A DNA stretch of 64,000 bases, taken from positions 6,013,501 through 6,077,500 of the forward strand of contig NZ_CP071139.1 in the NCBI RefSeq assembly GCF_017639205.1, read 5' to 3'. The notes under the pieces were generated by a model that did not search any database, was not told the origin of the DNA, and saw only the letters and a list, made by a program, of their open reading frames with translations. How positions within the stretch are numbered: position 1 is the stretch's first letter; each line of letters begins with the position of its first letter. The stretch is from Streptomyces nojiriensis (GTDB taxonomy: Bacteria > Actinomycetota > Actinomycetes > Streptomycetales > Streptomycetaceae). This document shows, piece after piece, positions 34,819 to 43,890 of this stretch. The translations under genes and the position numbers were made by a program.

Positions 34819-35658
34819 ATGCGCGGACTCAAGGTTCTGCCGAGCGGCCGGCCCGGCCGCGGGCGCTTGTACGTCAATCTGCCCGACGGGCAGGCGGTGG
34901 CCTGGTACGACCGGCAGGCCAACCGGATCAGCGTCCTCGCGGACGACCACCGCGAGGCGATCCTGGCGGTGCTCCGCCCCTACCTGAGCGGGACGGTCTC
35001 GATCGGCCCGCCCCCGGTTCCCACCGCCTCCGACCTGCGACGTCTCGCGCTGCCGCCGGACGCGGACCTGGCCCCGAACCGCCCGGGGGAGACCCTGCTG
35101 GGCGAACTGGAACACGGCCCGGCGGGCACCAGGGTCCGGCACCGGCTGCGCCAGGACCTGACCGCGCAGCAGCGGATGGGCGACGCCTTCGACGCCCTGG
35201 AACCCGAAGGCTGGCGGACCCTGCACTGCGTTCCGCTCCCGGGCCTGGGCCGCATCGACCACCTGCTCATCGGCCCGGCGGGGATCTTCTGCGTGCGTAC
35301 GATCCCGGGCCGACGCCAGCGCGCGGTGATCGGCGACCTCCTGCTCACGGTGGGCCGCGCGGAACCCCGCCCGGACCCCCGCTGGATCCGCCGCGCGGCG
35401 GCCTTCGCCACGGCGGCCCTGGCCGCCAAGGTCACCCCGGCGCTGGCGCTGGTCGACGCCTCGCGGGTCGAGACGGCCCCCACGGTCCGCGACATCCGCA
35501 TCCTCCAGCCCCCGACGGCGACCCCGAACCTCGTGGCATCCCCCACGACGCTCAAACCCCCGGAGGTCGAAACCCTTTTCGCCCGAGCCCGCGACACCAC
35601 CACCTGGCTCACCCCCACCAACCGCCCCGGCGGATACTCCAGCCCCGCCGGCGTGTGA
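34819..35658 (+). CDS. NERD-domain protein
   Basis: 279 residues. The NERD pattern sits in the middle (residues about 110-200): GDAFDALEPEGWRTLHCVPL, then GRIDHLLIGPAGIFCVRT. NERD is a nuclease-related, restriction-fold domain; the canonical catalytic pattern appears partly kept (RIDHLLIGP). No signal peptide. Start ATG 34819 (GTG 34810 also possible). Downstream sequence contains a GGGGC-gga-GCCCC hairpin, a Streptomyces terminator form. Role unknown, perhaps DNA-related, next to the Ku/ligase genes. Confidence 0.8.
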   Translation: MRGLKVLPSGRPGRGRLYVNLPDGQAVAWYDRQANRISVLADDHREAILAVLRPYLSGTVSIGPPPVPTASDLRRLALPPDADLAPNRPGETLLGELEHGPAGTRVRHRLRQDLTAQQRMGDAFDALEPEGWRTLHCVPLPGLGRIDHLLIGPAGIFCVRTIPGRRQRAVIGDLLLTVGRAEPRPDPRWIRRAAAFATAALAAKVTPALALVDASRVETAPTVRDIRILQPPTATPNLVASPTTLKPPEVETLFARARDTTTWLTPTNRPGGYSSPAGV

Positions 35659-35737
35659 GGCGCGGGGTCTGGGGCGGAGCCCCGGTTTCGGGACGGGGCG
35701 GGTGGGGGAAAGCTCCGCAGGCCCCCACCGCCAAGGC
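35659..35737. terminator. Bidirectional hairpin region between NERD and ku genes
   Basis: Two short hairpins (GGGGC-gga-GCCCC at about 35,672-35,684 and GTGGGGG...CCCCCAC at about 35,702-35,730) fill the 79 bp between convergent stop codons. Confidence 0.5.
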
Positions 35738-36817
35738 TCAGGCGGAGGTCCGCTTCCGCGGTGTCGCGGCCTTCTTCGCCGCCGCACCGGTCTTCTTCGC
35801 CGCTGCGGTCTTGGCCGTACTCTTGGCCGCCGAAGTCGACTTGCCCGCAGCCGCCTTGCCGGTGGTCGTCGCCTTCTTCTTCGTCGCGGCCGAAGCCGCG
35901 GTCTTCTTGGCCGAAGCCGCCGTCGACTTCTTCCCACCGACCGCCTTCGGCGCAGTCGCACCCGCACCCGCACCGGCACCCGCCTTCCGCCGGATCGGCG
36001 TCACCTCGGCCTCCGCCCCGCCGACGGCCCCCGCCTCCCCCCGGGAAGCCTTCGCGGCCCGCACGCTCTTCTCCAACGCCGCCATCAGGTCGATCACTTG
36101 CCCACCGGCCGGCTCCACCGCGGCCTCCGTCGGTTCGAACGCCCCACCCGACTTCGCCACGATCAGCGCTTCCACGGCCTCCCGGTAGTCGTCGTGCAGC
36201 GAGGCCATCTCCACCTCTCCCAGGGTCGCCATCAGCGCGTCCGCCAGGTCGAGTTCGGCCTCCCGCACGGACACCGTGACCTCCGGTGCCACCCCCTCCG
36301 GCGCCCGGATCTCGTCCGGCCACAACAGCCCGTGCATCGCGATCACGTCGTCCACGACCCGCAGCATGCCCAGCCGCTCCCGCCCCCGCAGCGCGTACTT
36401 GGCGATCGCGACCTTCCGGCTCCGCTTGAGCGCCTCCCGCAGCAGCGTGTACGGCTTCGCCGCCGTCGCGCCGTTCGCCGCGAGGTAGTACGCCGCGTCC
36501 ATCTGCAGCGGATCGATCTCCTCCGCCGGTACGAACGACATGATCTCGATCGTCTTCGCGGTCGCCAGCGGCAGCTGCGCCAGGTCCTCGTCCGTGATCG
36601 GGACGATCGACCCGTCGGCCTCCTCGTACCCCTTGCCGATCTCGGCGCTCGGCACCTCCTCCCCGTCCAGCTCGCACACCTTGCGGTACCGGACGCGCCC
36701 GCCGTCACTCACATGGATCTGGCGGAAGGAGATCGAGTGGCTCTCGGTGGCGTTCACGAGCTTGATCGGGATGCTGACCAGGCCGAAGGAGATCGCCCCA
36801 TTCCATATGGATCGCAC
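35738..36817 (-). CDS. ku: Ku: non-homologous end-joining DNA-end binding protein
   Basis: 359 residues. Ku beta-barrel core from MRSIWNGAISFGLVSIPIKL onward (about 1-260), including VCELDGEEV, the bridge region, and helical VIDLMAALEKSVRAAK. The C-terminal tail (about 285-359) is Lys/Ala-rich, as in actinobacterial Ku with DNA-binding tails. It binds double-strand ends and recruits LigD. GTG 36817 is preceded by AGGAGG. It is divergent from the LigD-polymerase gene, with only 31 bp between starts. Confidence 0.97.
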   Translation of the reverse strand: MRSIWNGAISFGLVSIPIKLVNATESHSISFRQIHVSDGGRVRYRKVCELDGEEVPSAEIGKGYEEADGSIVPITDEDLAQLPLATAKTIEIMSFVPAEEIDPLQMDAAYYLAANGATAAKPYTLLREALKRSRKVAIAKYALRGRERLGMLRVVDDVIAMHGLLWPDEIRAPEGVAPEVTVSVREAELDLADALMATLGEVEMASLHDDYREAVEALIVAKSGGAFEPTEAAVEPAGGQVIDLMAALEKSVRAAKASRGEAGAVGGAEAEVTPIRRKAGAGAGAGATAPKAVGGKKSTAASAKKTAASAATKKKATTTGKAAAGKSTSAAKSTAKTAAAKKTGAAAKKAATPRKRTSA

Positions 36818-36848
36818 GGTTCCTCCTGTTTCGTGGCAGTCTCATCGT

Positions 36849-37745
36849 ATGACGCCGATCACCATGGTGGAGGGCCGTCGCATCGCGCTCAGCAATCTCG
36901 ACAAGGTCATCTACCCGGAGACCGGCTTCACCAAGGGCGAGGTGCTGCACTACTACGCCACCGTCGCGGGCCCGCTGCTCGCCCACATCCACGACCGGCC
37001 CGTGTCCTTCCTGCGCTATCCCGACGGACCGGACGGGCAGCTCTTCTTCACCAAGAACCCGCCGCCCGGCACACCCGACTGGGTGAGGACCACCCCCGTG
37101 CCGCGCTCCGAGGACCTCTCCGCCGCCCAGGTGGTCGTCGCCGACATGGCCACCCTCATGTGGTCCGCCAACCTCGTCGTGGAGTTCCACACCCCCCAGT
37201 GGACCGCCGACCACCCCGCCCTCGCCGACCGGATGGTCCTCGACCTCGACCCCGGCCCGCCCGCCACCGTCGTCGAGTGCTGCACCGCCGCGCTCTGGCT
37301 GCGCGAGCGGCTCGCCGCCGACGGCCTGGACGCCTACGCCAAGACCTCCGGCTCCAAGGGCATGCACCTGGCCGTGCCGCTGGAGCCGACCCCGTCCGCG
37401 CGGGTGTCCGCGTACGCGAAGCAGCTCGCCCAGGAGGCCGAGCGCGAGCTCCCCGACCTGGTCGTCCACCGCATGGCCAAGGCGCTGCGCCCCGGCAAGG
37501 TCTTCGTCGACCACAGCCAGAACGCCGCCGCCAAGACGACCGCGGCCCCCTACACCCTGCGCGCGCGGGCCCGGCCGGCCGTGTCCGCGCCCGTCTCCTG
37601 GGCGGAGGTCGAAACCTGCCGGACCGCCGCCGGGCTCGTCTTCCTCGCCGACGACATCGCCCCGAGGCTGGCCCGCGACGGAGACCTCTTCGGCCCGCTG
37701 ACCGACCCCGCACGGGCCCGCCCCCTCCCCGGCACCCGCCCGTGA
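36849..37745 (+). CDS. LigD-type polymerase/primase domain protein
   Basis: 298 residues matching the archaeo-eukaryotic primase domain of bacterial LigD: ALSNLDKVIYPETGFTKGEV near the start, the catalytic VLDLDPG (Asp-x-Asp), then KTSGSKGMHLAVPL and VDHSQNAAAKTT. It fills and adds nucleotides at DNA ends during end joining, with Ku. The polymerase is a separate polypeptide here; a ligase is encoded 151 bp downstream. ATG 36849 has no clear ribosome-binding site, so it may be translated from a leaderless transcript. Confidence 0.93.
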   Translation: MTPITMVEGRRIALSNLDKVIYPETGFTKGEVLHYYATVAGPLLAHIHDRPVSFLRYPDGPDGQLFFTKNPPPGTPDWVRTTPVPRSEDLSAAQVVVADMATLMWSANLVVEFHTPQWTADHPALADRMVLDLDPGPPATVVECCTAALWLRERLAADGLDAYAKTSGSKGMHLAVPLEPTPSARVSAYAKQLAQEAERELPDLVVHRMAKALRPGKVFVDHSQNAAAKTTAAPYTLRARARPAVSAPVSWAEVETCRTAAGLVFLADDIAPRLARDGDLFGPLTDPARARPLPGTRP

Positions 37746-37896
37746 TCCGCGTGCGACCGTCATCCCGCGCGACGGCACGTACGCCATCCGTGAACGATCT
37801 CCGAGCTTGCGCGGGGTGAGGCTGTTCCGGTGACAGGGCGGCCGGAGCAGCGAGCCCCACTGCGTCCCGAAGGCCGGGCGGACAGACCCTGTCGGC

Positions 37897-38799
37897 ATGG
37901 AAGAGAGTTCGCCGAAGGTGGTCCTCCGGCCGCCCCTCGATGTGATGCGTCCGCGCCCGGCCGATGAGATCCCCGAGCAGGACAGCATGCCCGGGGGCCT
38001 CCAGTACTCCCTCAAACTGGATGGGTTCCGCGCACTCGCCTTCATCCCGGAGGGCGGAAGAGTGTTCTTGCAGTCACGATCCGGGAGGGACCTCACCATG
38101 GAGTTCCCCCGGGTTTCCGCATACCTGCAACAGAATCTACCGCCCGGAATCGTCCTGGACGGGGAGCTCTGCGCCTACCGGGACGGGCGACTGAACTTCA
38201 CTGATCTGCTTCGGTCCCGCGCCGATCGCGAGCGGTCGGGAATCCCGGTCTACTACATCGCCTTCGACATCCTCGCCATCCCGGGGACCGACGTCAGGGG
38301 CCTGCCCCTGTGGGAACGGTGGGAGCTACTCGGTGGGGCTTTGGGCGATGCCGAGCCACCCCTCCAGCGGGTGCTGGCCACCCTGGACGAGGAGACCGCG
38401 CACCTCTGGTACCGCGAGATGAGGGCGGTGGGCGTCGAAGGGATCGTGGCGAAGTCGCTCAGTTCGACCTATCAGCCGGGGGAAACATGGGCCTGGAGGA
38501 AGATCAGGCACTCCGATACCCGGGACGGCAGACTCCTCGGCGTATTCGGTCCGGAACAGCGGCCGCACGCTCTCCTCGTGGAGCTTCCCGACGGCCGAAC
38601 CGTCAAGACCTCCCCGCGTCTGACGGGAGTGCAGGCCCGGCAGGTCGGCGAATCGGTACGCGGCCTCCTGGGAGAGCGGATCGAACATCCCGACCACGGG
38701 CTCGTGACGCTTCTGATCGAGCCTGTCCTGGTCGAGGTGCGCGAGACGGCCGGTCGCCACGAGACGGCGAAGTTCGTGCGTGTCCGGTTCGAGGGATGA
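37897..38799 (+). CDS. ATP-dependent DNA ligase (LigC/LigD-ligase type)
   Basis: 300 residues, a minimal two-domain ligase. Adenylation Lys40 in YSLKLDGFRAL (motif I), motif III LDGELCAY (Glu90), motif IV EGIVAKSL and motif V WRKIRHSDT, then a short OB-fold domain. It seals breaks, most likely those aligned by Ku and filled by the polymerase upstream. Less extreme codon bias than neighbours. A single-gene ligase, not fused to the polymerase. Confidence 0.93.
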   Translation: MEESSPKVVLRPPLDVMRPRPADEIPEQDSMPGGLQYSLKLDGFRALAFIPEGGRVFLQSRSGRDLTMEFPRVSAYLQQNLPPGIVLDGELCAYRDGRLNFTDLLRSRADRERSGIPVYYIAFDILAIPGTDVRGLPLWERWELLGGALGDAEPPLQRVLATLDEETAHLWYREMRAVGVEGIVAKSLSSTYQPGETWAWRKIRHSDTRDGRLLGVFGPEQRPHALLVELPDGRTVKTSPRLTGVQARQVGESVRGLLGERIEHPDHGLVTLLIEPVLVEVRETAGRHETAKFVRVRFEG

Positions 38800-38807
38800 G
38801 GCAGCAG

Positions 38808-39800
38808 TCAGGACTTGATCTCGCGGTACGCGCCGAGTGCGCTGCGTTCGACTTTGGCGAGCAGCCCCTGTTGCGTCTGCTCGTCCATCCTTCGTTCCCG
38901 GGCCCACGTACGGGCCATGTCGACACCTTGTGCACGCAGCCGGTCGAAGCGCTCCTCCTCGGAGGCATTCTGCAGGTTCTGGAGCCATGCCATCGTGAGA
39001 TGAGAGGCCTGGGGATCCTGCTCGCTCTTCGGGGAGGCAGGTCCGTCCAGCAGAGTGTCCATGACGACCGTGCGCCACGCCCGTGCCTGCCCCTTGTCCT
39101 TGCCGTGAGTGACCGCGTCGGAGATGCCGTCGAGGATGCCCAGTGCTCGCGCGCTCTCCGTCGGGGGAACGCTGAGGCCGTAGTCCGTGGCATCGGCCGG
39201 GACCGCCGCGAGCCTCTGCGCCGTGGTCCGGGTCTCCGTCATGCGCAGCAATGCGTAGGCCTCGGGGTCCTGCGCGACAGCGCGGACGACGCCCCTGAGG
39301 GTGTCGGCGAAGACGGTGAGGTGGTGGGTGCCGTCTGACTGCCACGGCGGGGCCTGGGGTGCGGCCTTGGCCAGGAAGTCGGTGGTGCCGATACCGCCGA
39401 GCATCTCGTGCAGATCGGGCGCGTAGTCGGCCAGGGCGGTGGCGAGGGGGACACGCAGTGCGGGATCCAGGGTGAGTTCCGCTGGTTCTCCGGATCCGAG
39501 GGCGACGAGCACGTCCTTCAGGGCCTGGGCCTGGGCCTGAGCCTGAGTGTGACGGCCGGGCGCCTCCCCGGCCGACGCCTTCACGATGGCCTCGGCAAGA
39601 GCAGCGCAGCTCGTGCCCGGGCGGACGGCCGCACCCGCTGACTTCTGCACGCGTTCGTCCCCGGCCAGGCCATTGCACGGTTCAGCGGCCTCCCTGCCGA
39701 TCAGCAGCCATGCCCCGACCCCTCCCAGCACGGCCAGACACAGCCCGAGCACGATGAACGCCTTGGCTGGTGTCGTGCGGCCGGGGGTCTCCTGCGGCAT
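38808..39800 (-). CDS. Membrane-anchored protein, unknown
   Basis: 330 residues. One N-terminal helix (KAFIVLGLCLAVLGGVGAWL), then an all-helical exported domain containing paired Ala/Gln-rich segments and CNGLAGDERV and TSCAALAEAIVKA, whose cysteines could form a disulfide. ATG 39800 starts a short cytoplasmic segment MPQETPGRTTPAKA. Convergent with the ligase gene. Function unknown; the upstream gene on the same strand is a decayed fragment that may once have been its partner. Confidence 0.7.
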   Translation of the reverse strand: MPQETPGRTTPAKAFIVLGLCLAVLGGVGAWLLIGREAAEPCNGLAGDERVQKSAGAAVRPGTSCAALAEAIVKASAGEAPGRHTQAQAQAQALKDVLVALGSGEPAELTLDPALRVPLATALADYAPDLHEMLGGIGTTDFLAKAAPQAPPWQSDGTHHLTVFADTLRGVVRAVAQDPEAYALLRMTETRTTAQRLAAVPADATDYGLSVPPTESARALGILDGISDAVTHGKDKGQARAWRTVVMDTLLDGPASPKSEQDPQASHLTMAWLQNLQNASEEERFDRLRAQGVDMARTWARERRMDEQTQQGLLAKVERSALGAYREIKS

Positions 39801-39826
39801 GGCTGCCTTTCCTGTACGGGGTCGCG

Positions 39827-40300
39827 TCAGTTGGCGGTGTCGGTCGGGTACTTGTGCGTGCTGTTGCTTCCTCGGTCGTGGCCATCGAGGATTTCGTCCT
39901 TCAGGCCGGCCCTGGCATCGGCGTTGATGTCCTGTCGGCCGTTCGCCCACGAGTCGACCACGAGGCCCATCTGGTCGTTGGCGTTGAGGTAGAGGTCGGC
40001 GATGCCCGCGTTCGCCGTGACGTCCGCCTCCGCCTTCAGGTTGTTGCCCATGACCCAGGCCCAGGTGTCCACACCGCGCTGCATCGAGTCGCCGATGGCG
40101 ATGGACATGCCTCCGGCCGTCGTCTTCCCTGATCGCGCTGTACGCCCCCAGGACAGCGCCGGCGTTGCTCGGCGGATTGCTCTGGGCGAAGCCGGTGGCG
40201 CCCTGTGGGATCTTCTCCATCTCCAGGCTGATGTAGCGGGACTCGGCTCATCGGCCCCGCCCGCGCGCGACTGACCCCACTCCCGATCGAAATCCCCCCA
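39827..40300 (-). pseudogene. Decayed gene, at least two frameshifts
   Basis: Three minus-strand frames carry consecutive pieces of one apparent protein: FDREWGQSRAGGADE (about 40,255-40,300), then SRYISLEMEKIPQGATGFAQ with SNPPSNAGAVLGAYSAIRED (about 40,125-40,245), then MSIAIGDSMQRGVDTWAWVM up to a stop at 39,827. The last piece alone is open for 93 residues. The breaks lie near 40,245 and 40,118. Family unknown; the 3' part is helical. It looks like a real conserved gene now broken. Confidence 0.6.
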
Positions 40301-40856
40301 CTATCCGCCTCCCGTCGGCAATTCTTGATCGTAGGCACGGCGACTGCCCGCGTGGCAGGAAAGCAGCCACCGGTGGCCGTCGATCCGGTCGCCGGTCCGG
40401 GGCGCGGCCACCAAGCCGGACGCGCTCTCTTCACGCTCCGCGGTGACACCGCTCATCGCCGCTCTTCTGCCGTTGGCATCGCCAAAGGCCAGGTCGGGTA
40501 GTACCCCACAGAACGCGTGCTGCTACTGGGCGGACGCTCCGGGTCTACTGCGGAACCCGCCGGCGCAGCGGAGGGCGGCGGCCGCCGCGGCGCGGGCCGC
40601 CGTGCTCGCGCAGAGCCTGCCCGCCTCGTACGCCGCCTTCGATGCGCCGGACCAGGCCTACCCGGCCGGCGGGCGGTGCGGCCGGCGGAAGCTGCGGTTC
40701 CTTCCCGGGCGCTCGGGCCACCGCGCACGGCGGAGGTCCGGCACACCTCGACGCGGCACCCGCCGCCGGAGGTGCTGCGGCTGCGGACGGACCTCTGACC
40801 CGCGCGGGAGGCGCGGGTCAGAGGGTGAGGGGGCGACGGGGCGAGGGGGCGTTGTG
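40301..40856. other. Gene-poor region
   Basis: No supported gene. Several overlapping open frames of similar length exist on both strands but none has a good start signal or a recognisable domain. It may hold remains of the decayed gene. Confidence 0.5.
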
Positions 40857-41261
40857 TCAGGCGTGTGCGCCGCGCCCCGCGTCCGGCGGGGCTCCCGGCT
40901 GTGGATGCGGTCCCGGCCCCTCCGGGAGTTTGTAGCCGGACTCCCGTTCCGCACGGACCTCGTCCGGATGGCTGGAAGTGGTGGAGCCGAAGTTCCCGTA
41001 GCCCTGCATCTCGTGCGGGCGTAGCCCGCCCTCCGGGATCTCCACCTGGTCACGCTCCTCGCGGACCTCGTAGACCGCGCCACCCTCGGGCAGGTGCGGC
41101 TGGCTCTCGGGGGTGGGCGGGGGTGGCTCCTTCGCCCGTACCCTCTTGCCCAGCAGGAAGCCGCCCAGCAGGAAGCCGGCGACGAGGATGCCGACGACCA
41201 GGAACCATGCGATGTCGGCGAGGGTCGCGTCCACGCTCAGGGTCGTGTCCATAACGACCAT
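40857..41261 (-). CDS. DUF6479-family membrane protein
   Basis: 134 residues. One N-terminal helix (DIAWFLVVGILVAGFLLGGF then LLGKRVRAKEPPPPTP), followed by a Pro/Glu-rich cytoplasmic tail with YEVREERDQVEIPEGGLRPH, the pattern seen in DUF6479 proteins of Streptomyces. Start at ATG 41261 or 41252. Divergent from the following gene at 105 bp. Function unknown. Confidence 0.75.
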   Translation of the reverse strand: MVVMDTTLSVDATLADIAWFLVVGILVAGFLLGGFLLGKRVRAKEPPPPTPESQPHLPEGGAVYEVREERDQVEIPEGGLRPHEMQGYGNFGSTTSSHPDEVRAERESGYKLPEGPGPHPQPGAPPDAGRGAHA

Positions 41262-41366
41262 GTTCCCGCACTGAGGTCCGAAATGCTTTGCTATGCCCTG
41301 GATACCTTGGGCCATCCGGGGTACGCGCCGGGTGTGCGTACCCCGGACACGACAAGGAGGCCGGCC

Positions 41367-41690
41367 ATGCCCCGCGGATCTTCCCCGAAGCGCGAACGGC
41401 AGTACGAGCACATCAAGGAAGGCCTGGAGCGGCGCGGCGAGCCCGAGGAGAAGGCGAAGGAGATCGCCGCCCGGACGGTGAACAAGGAACGCGCCCGGGC
41501 CGGCGAATCCCGGACCGCGAGCAAGGAATCCGTGGAGGACATCTCCTCGTCGCGGCGCGGGGGCCTGCACTCCCACTCGGGCGCGCAGGGCCCCACGTAC
41601 GAACAGCTCTACGCCGAGGCCCGGCGCCGCAACATCCACGGCCGCTCGGACATGAACAAGACACAGCTCAAACGGGCCCTGGGGCAGTGA
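41367..41690 (+). CDS. Small basic 'plasmid-stabilisation'-type protein
   Basis: 107 residues, highly charged. Begins MPRGSSPKRERQYEHIKEGL, with EEKAKEIAARTVNKERARAG, a form widespread in Streptomyces under the name plasmid stabilization protein; the C-terminus is a Rho-N-like helical unit (YEQLYAEARRRNIHGRSDMN then KTQLKRAL). AAGGAGG precedes the ATG. The name is historical; the function is unknown, possibly nucleic-acid binding. Confidence 0.82.
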   Translation: MPRGSSPKRERQYEHIKEGLERRGEPEEKAKEIAARTVNKERARAGESRTASKESVEDISSSRRGGLHSHSGAQGPTYEQLYAEARRRNIHGRSDMNKTQLKRALGQ

Positions 41691-41705
41691 AGGCCGTTGC
41701 CTCTG

Positions 41706-42692
41706 CTAGGAGTTGATGGGGCCGTCGGCATCCCGCAGGGCGCCGGCGGCCTTGCGCCGGCCGAGCTCCCCCAGGATCTCGGCGCAGATCGCCAGCGCGG
41801 TCTCCGCCGGGGTACGGGCGCCGAGGTCCAGGCCGATCGGACCGTGCACCCGCGCCAGTTGGGCCTCGGTGACCCCGGCCGCGAGCAGCCCCTCCCGCCG
41901 CCGGGCCGTGGTCTTGCGGGAGCCGAGCGCGCCGACGTACGGCACCTCCCGGGTCAGGGCCACCCGTAGCGTCGGTACGTCGAACGACTCCTCATGGCTC
42001 AGCATGACCAGGCACGCGGCGTCCCGGCGCGCCTCCAGCACCTTGTCGGCCTCCTCCGGGCCGGTGACCAGAACGGCCTCCCAGCCCAGCAGCAAGGCCT
42101 GCCGCTCGATGATGTCGGCGAGCTCACCGCCGCCACCGATGACCACGTACGGGGCCGACGGGAACGCCTCGACCAGCACCAGCCCCGACTCCGCGTACAG
42201 CGCGTCCCGCCCGGCCCGCCGGGTCGCCAGCAGCTCGCCCGCCCGCCGCCCGGCATCGTCACCGGGCGCGTCCGTGGCCCGTACGACCTCACTGGCGGCC
42301 TGGTCCGCGGCCTCGTTCAGCCGGGTCACCAACGCCACCCCGACCCCGTCGCCGAGCAGCTCCCACCACTGCGCCGGGATCGCCGACAGCGGCTGCAGCA
42401 GCACCTCGGCCTGCCCGCCGCAGGTCAGCCTCGCGGCCACGGCCTCGGAGGCCCGTACGGACACCTCGCACACCCGCGCCGTGACCCCGGCCGGCAGGGC
42501 CGCGACCTCGGCGGCGAGCTCGGCGTCGAAGACCCCGCGGTAGAGCGTGCCGACACACTCCCCCCGCGTGTCGATGAGCACGGCACCGGCCGGATCCCGC
42601 GGCCCGAACCCCTGCTCGGTCACGGGCCGGGCCAGATACCCGGCCCGCCCCTCGGCCACCCACCGCCGCGCCGTCTCCACCAGCTCACGCAT
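41706..42692 (-). CDS. XdhC/CoxI-family protein
   Basis: 328 residues. N-terminal XdhC_CoxI domain (RELVETARRWVAEG then VLIDTRGECVGTLYRGVFD) and C-terminal Rossmann-like domain (YVVIGGGGELADIIERQALL) with ALGSRKTTARRREGL and the end signature IGLDLGARTPAETALAI. Relatives insert or sulfurate the molybdenum cofactor of xanthine-dehydrogenase-type enzymes. No molybdoenzyme gene is adjacent. ATG 42692 is preferred over the longer frame because the homologous part starts there. Confidence 0.9.
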   Translation of the reverse strand: MRELVETARRWVAEGRAGYLARPVTEQGFGPRDPAGAVLIDTRGECVGTLYRGVFDAELAAEVAALPAGVTARVCEVSVRASEAVAARLTCGGQAEVLLQPLSAIPAQWWELLGDGVGVALVTRLNEAADQAASEVVRATDAPGDDAGRRAGELLATRRAGRDALYAESGLVLVEAFPSAPYVVIGGGGELADIIERQALLLGWEAVLVTGPEEADKVLEARRDAACLVMLSHEESFDVPTLRVALTREVPYVGALGSRKTTARRREGLLAAGVTEAQLARVHGPIGLDLGARTPAETALAICAEILGELGRRKAAGALRDADGPINS

Positions 42693-43263
42693 CCGTGCCG
42701 CCCCTTCTCGGTCGTCAGAGCCCGCCACAGGGGCACCTGGCCAGCGGCGCCATGCGGCCTCACCCCCAACGTACGCACGCACCCCGCCCCTACCCACCCC
42801 CCAGATCCCACAGACCCCGCCCCACCTCCCTCGTACGGACCACCGGAAACGGCCGGGCCCGGGCGCATCCCGGTTCGAGGTTCGGATCCTCGGGGCGAAC
42901 GACACCCGTCGGGAGGTCCGCGACCGGGTGCCCGCCGGCCGGAACGTGGTCGCCGAGCTGGATCCGTCGCGCCGAACGACCGCTCGCACGCACGTTGTCA
43001 GAGCGAGCTTTCCGCTTGGCACGACAGGGGGAGGCTCCGGCGACGTTCGACGTCCACGGTCACGCCCCGCCCCGGACTGGACGGGACGGGACGGGACGAC
43101 GGACGGCCCCGGGGCGGGAGGACGGCGAGAACCGCTGTTCGCGGGCGTCAGCAGCAGGCCGGCCGAGTGATAACAGTGTGTCACCATTCCCGTCTACGTG
43201 CTGACAGTGAGTTGCTGTGCGACGTTGGGAGCCGACCAGAGCCGGAGGGGAGGTGCCGACACC
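42693..43263. other. 571-bp region without a supported gene
   Basis: Open frames here have no start signal or domain. A short run of gggac repeats lies near 43,079-43,099. The right 150 bp probably hold the promoter of the lipoprotein-like gene. Confidence 0.5.
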
Positions 43264-43890
43264 GTGATGCCGGACATCAGACGCGGCTTCGCCGCGGTGG
43301 CACTGCTGACGGCCCTGACCACGACGGCGTCGGCGTGCTCCGACTCCGACCCCGACACCAATCCGACCCGACCCGCCACGACCACCGACACGTCCCCCAC
43401 CGCGCCGGAGGACGATGACCTGGGCAAGGTCTTCCCCGGCACCAGCGGAGGCTCCGGCGGCGGCTCGACGGTCGCCGTGCCGAGGGCGCAACTGGACGAG
43501 CCGGCAGGAGGGACCATGGAGTTCGCCAACGACCAGCAGGTGCCCCTGACCGTCCAGCCGCTGACGGCCACCGCGAACAGCGGAGACCTCTCGATCGTCG
43601 CGGACGGCTGCAGTGGCGTCACTCTTCAGCCCCAGGAGGCGTGCAGCGTCCGGATCAGCCACGTCGCCCACGTACCGGGCACGTGGACGGGGACGGTCAC
43701 CGCCCCGACCGCCGAGGGGCCCGTCTTCTCGGTGACCGTGACCGGTGAGGCCGTCGAGGCCGCACCGGAGACGACCTCCGAAACCCCGACGCCGGAGCCC
43801 GACGGAACCCCGGCAACCCCCGACGAAACCGAGACCCCTGAGACCCCGGACGAGACCGAGACCCCCACGCCCGAGCCCGCGCTCACCTGA
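43264..43890 (+). CDS. Exported protein with Pro/Thr/Glu repeat tail
   Basis: 208 residues. Signal peptide ending TTTASAC (a weak lipobox), a Thr/Pro linker, a beta-rich domain of about 100 residues (TMEFANDQQVPLTVQPLTAT ... ACSVRISHVAHVPGTWTGTV) resembling choice-of-anchor or ASPM-type beta sandwiches, and a tail of TPDETETPE repeats. Start GTG 43264 (GGAGG about 9 nt upstream) or ATG 43267. Ends 8 bp into the convergent membrane gene. Likely on the cell surface. Confidence 0.75.
   Translation: MMPDIRRGFAAVALLTALTTTASACSDSDPDTNPTRPATTTDTSPTAPEDDDLGKVFPGTSGGSGGGSTVAVPRAQLDEPAGGTMEFANDQQVPLTVQPLTATANSGDLSIVADGCSGVTLQPQEACSVRISHVAHVPGTWTGTVTAPTAEGPVFSVTVTGEAVEAAPETTSETPTPEPDGTPATPDETETPETPDETETPTPEPALT

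Noticed and set aside
40443..41024. 193-residue open frame
   Set aside because: No start signal, Arg/Gly-rich composition, no domain, and it overlaps the DUF6479 gene on the other strand.
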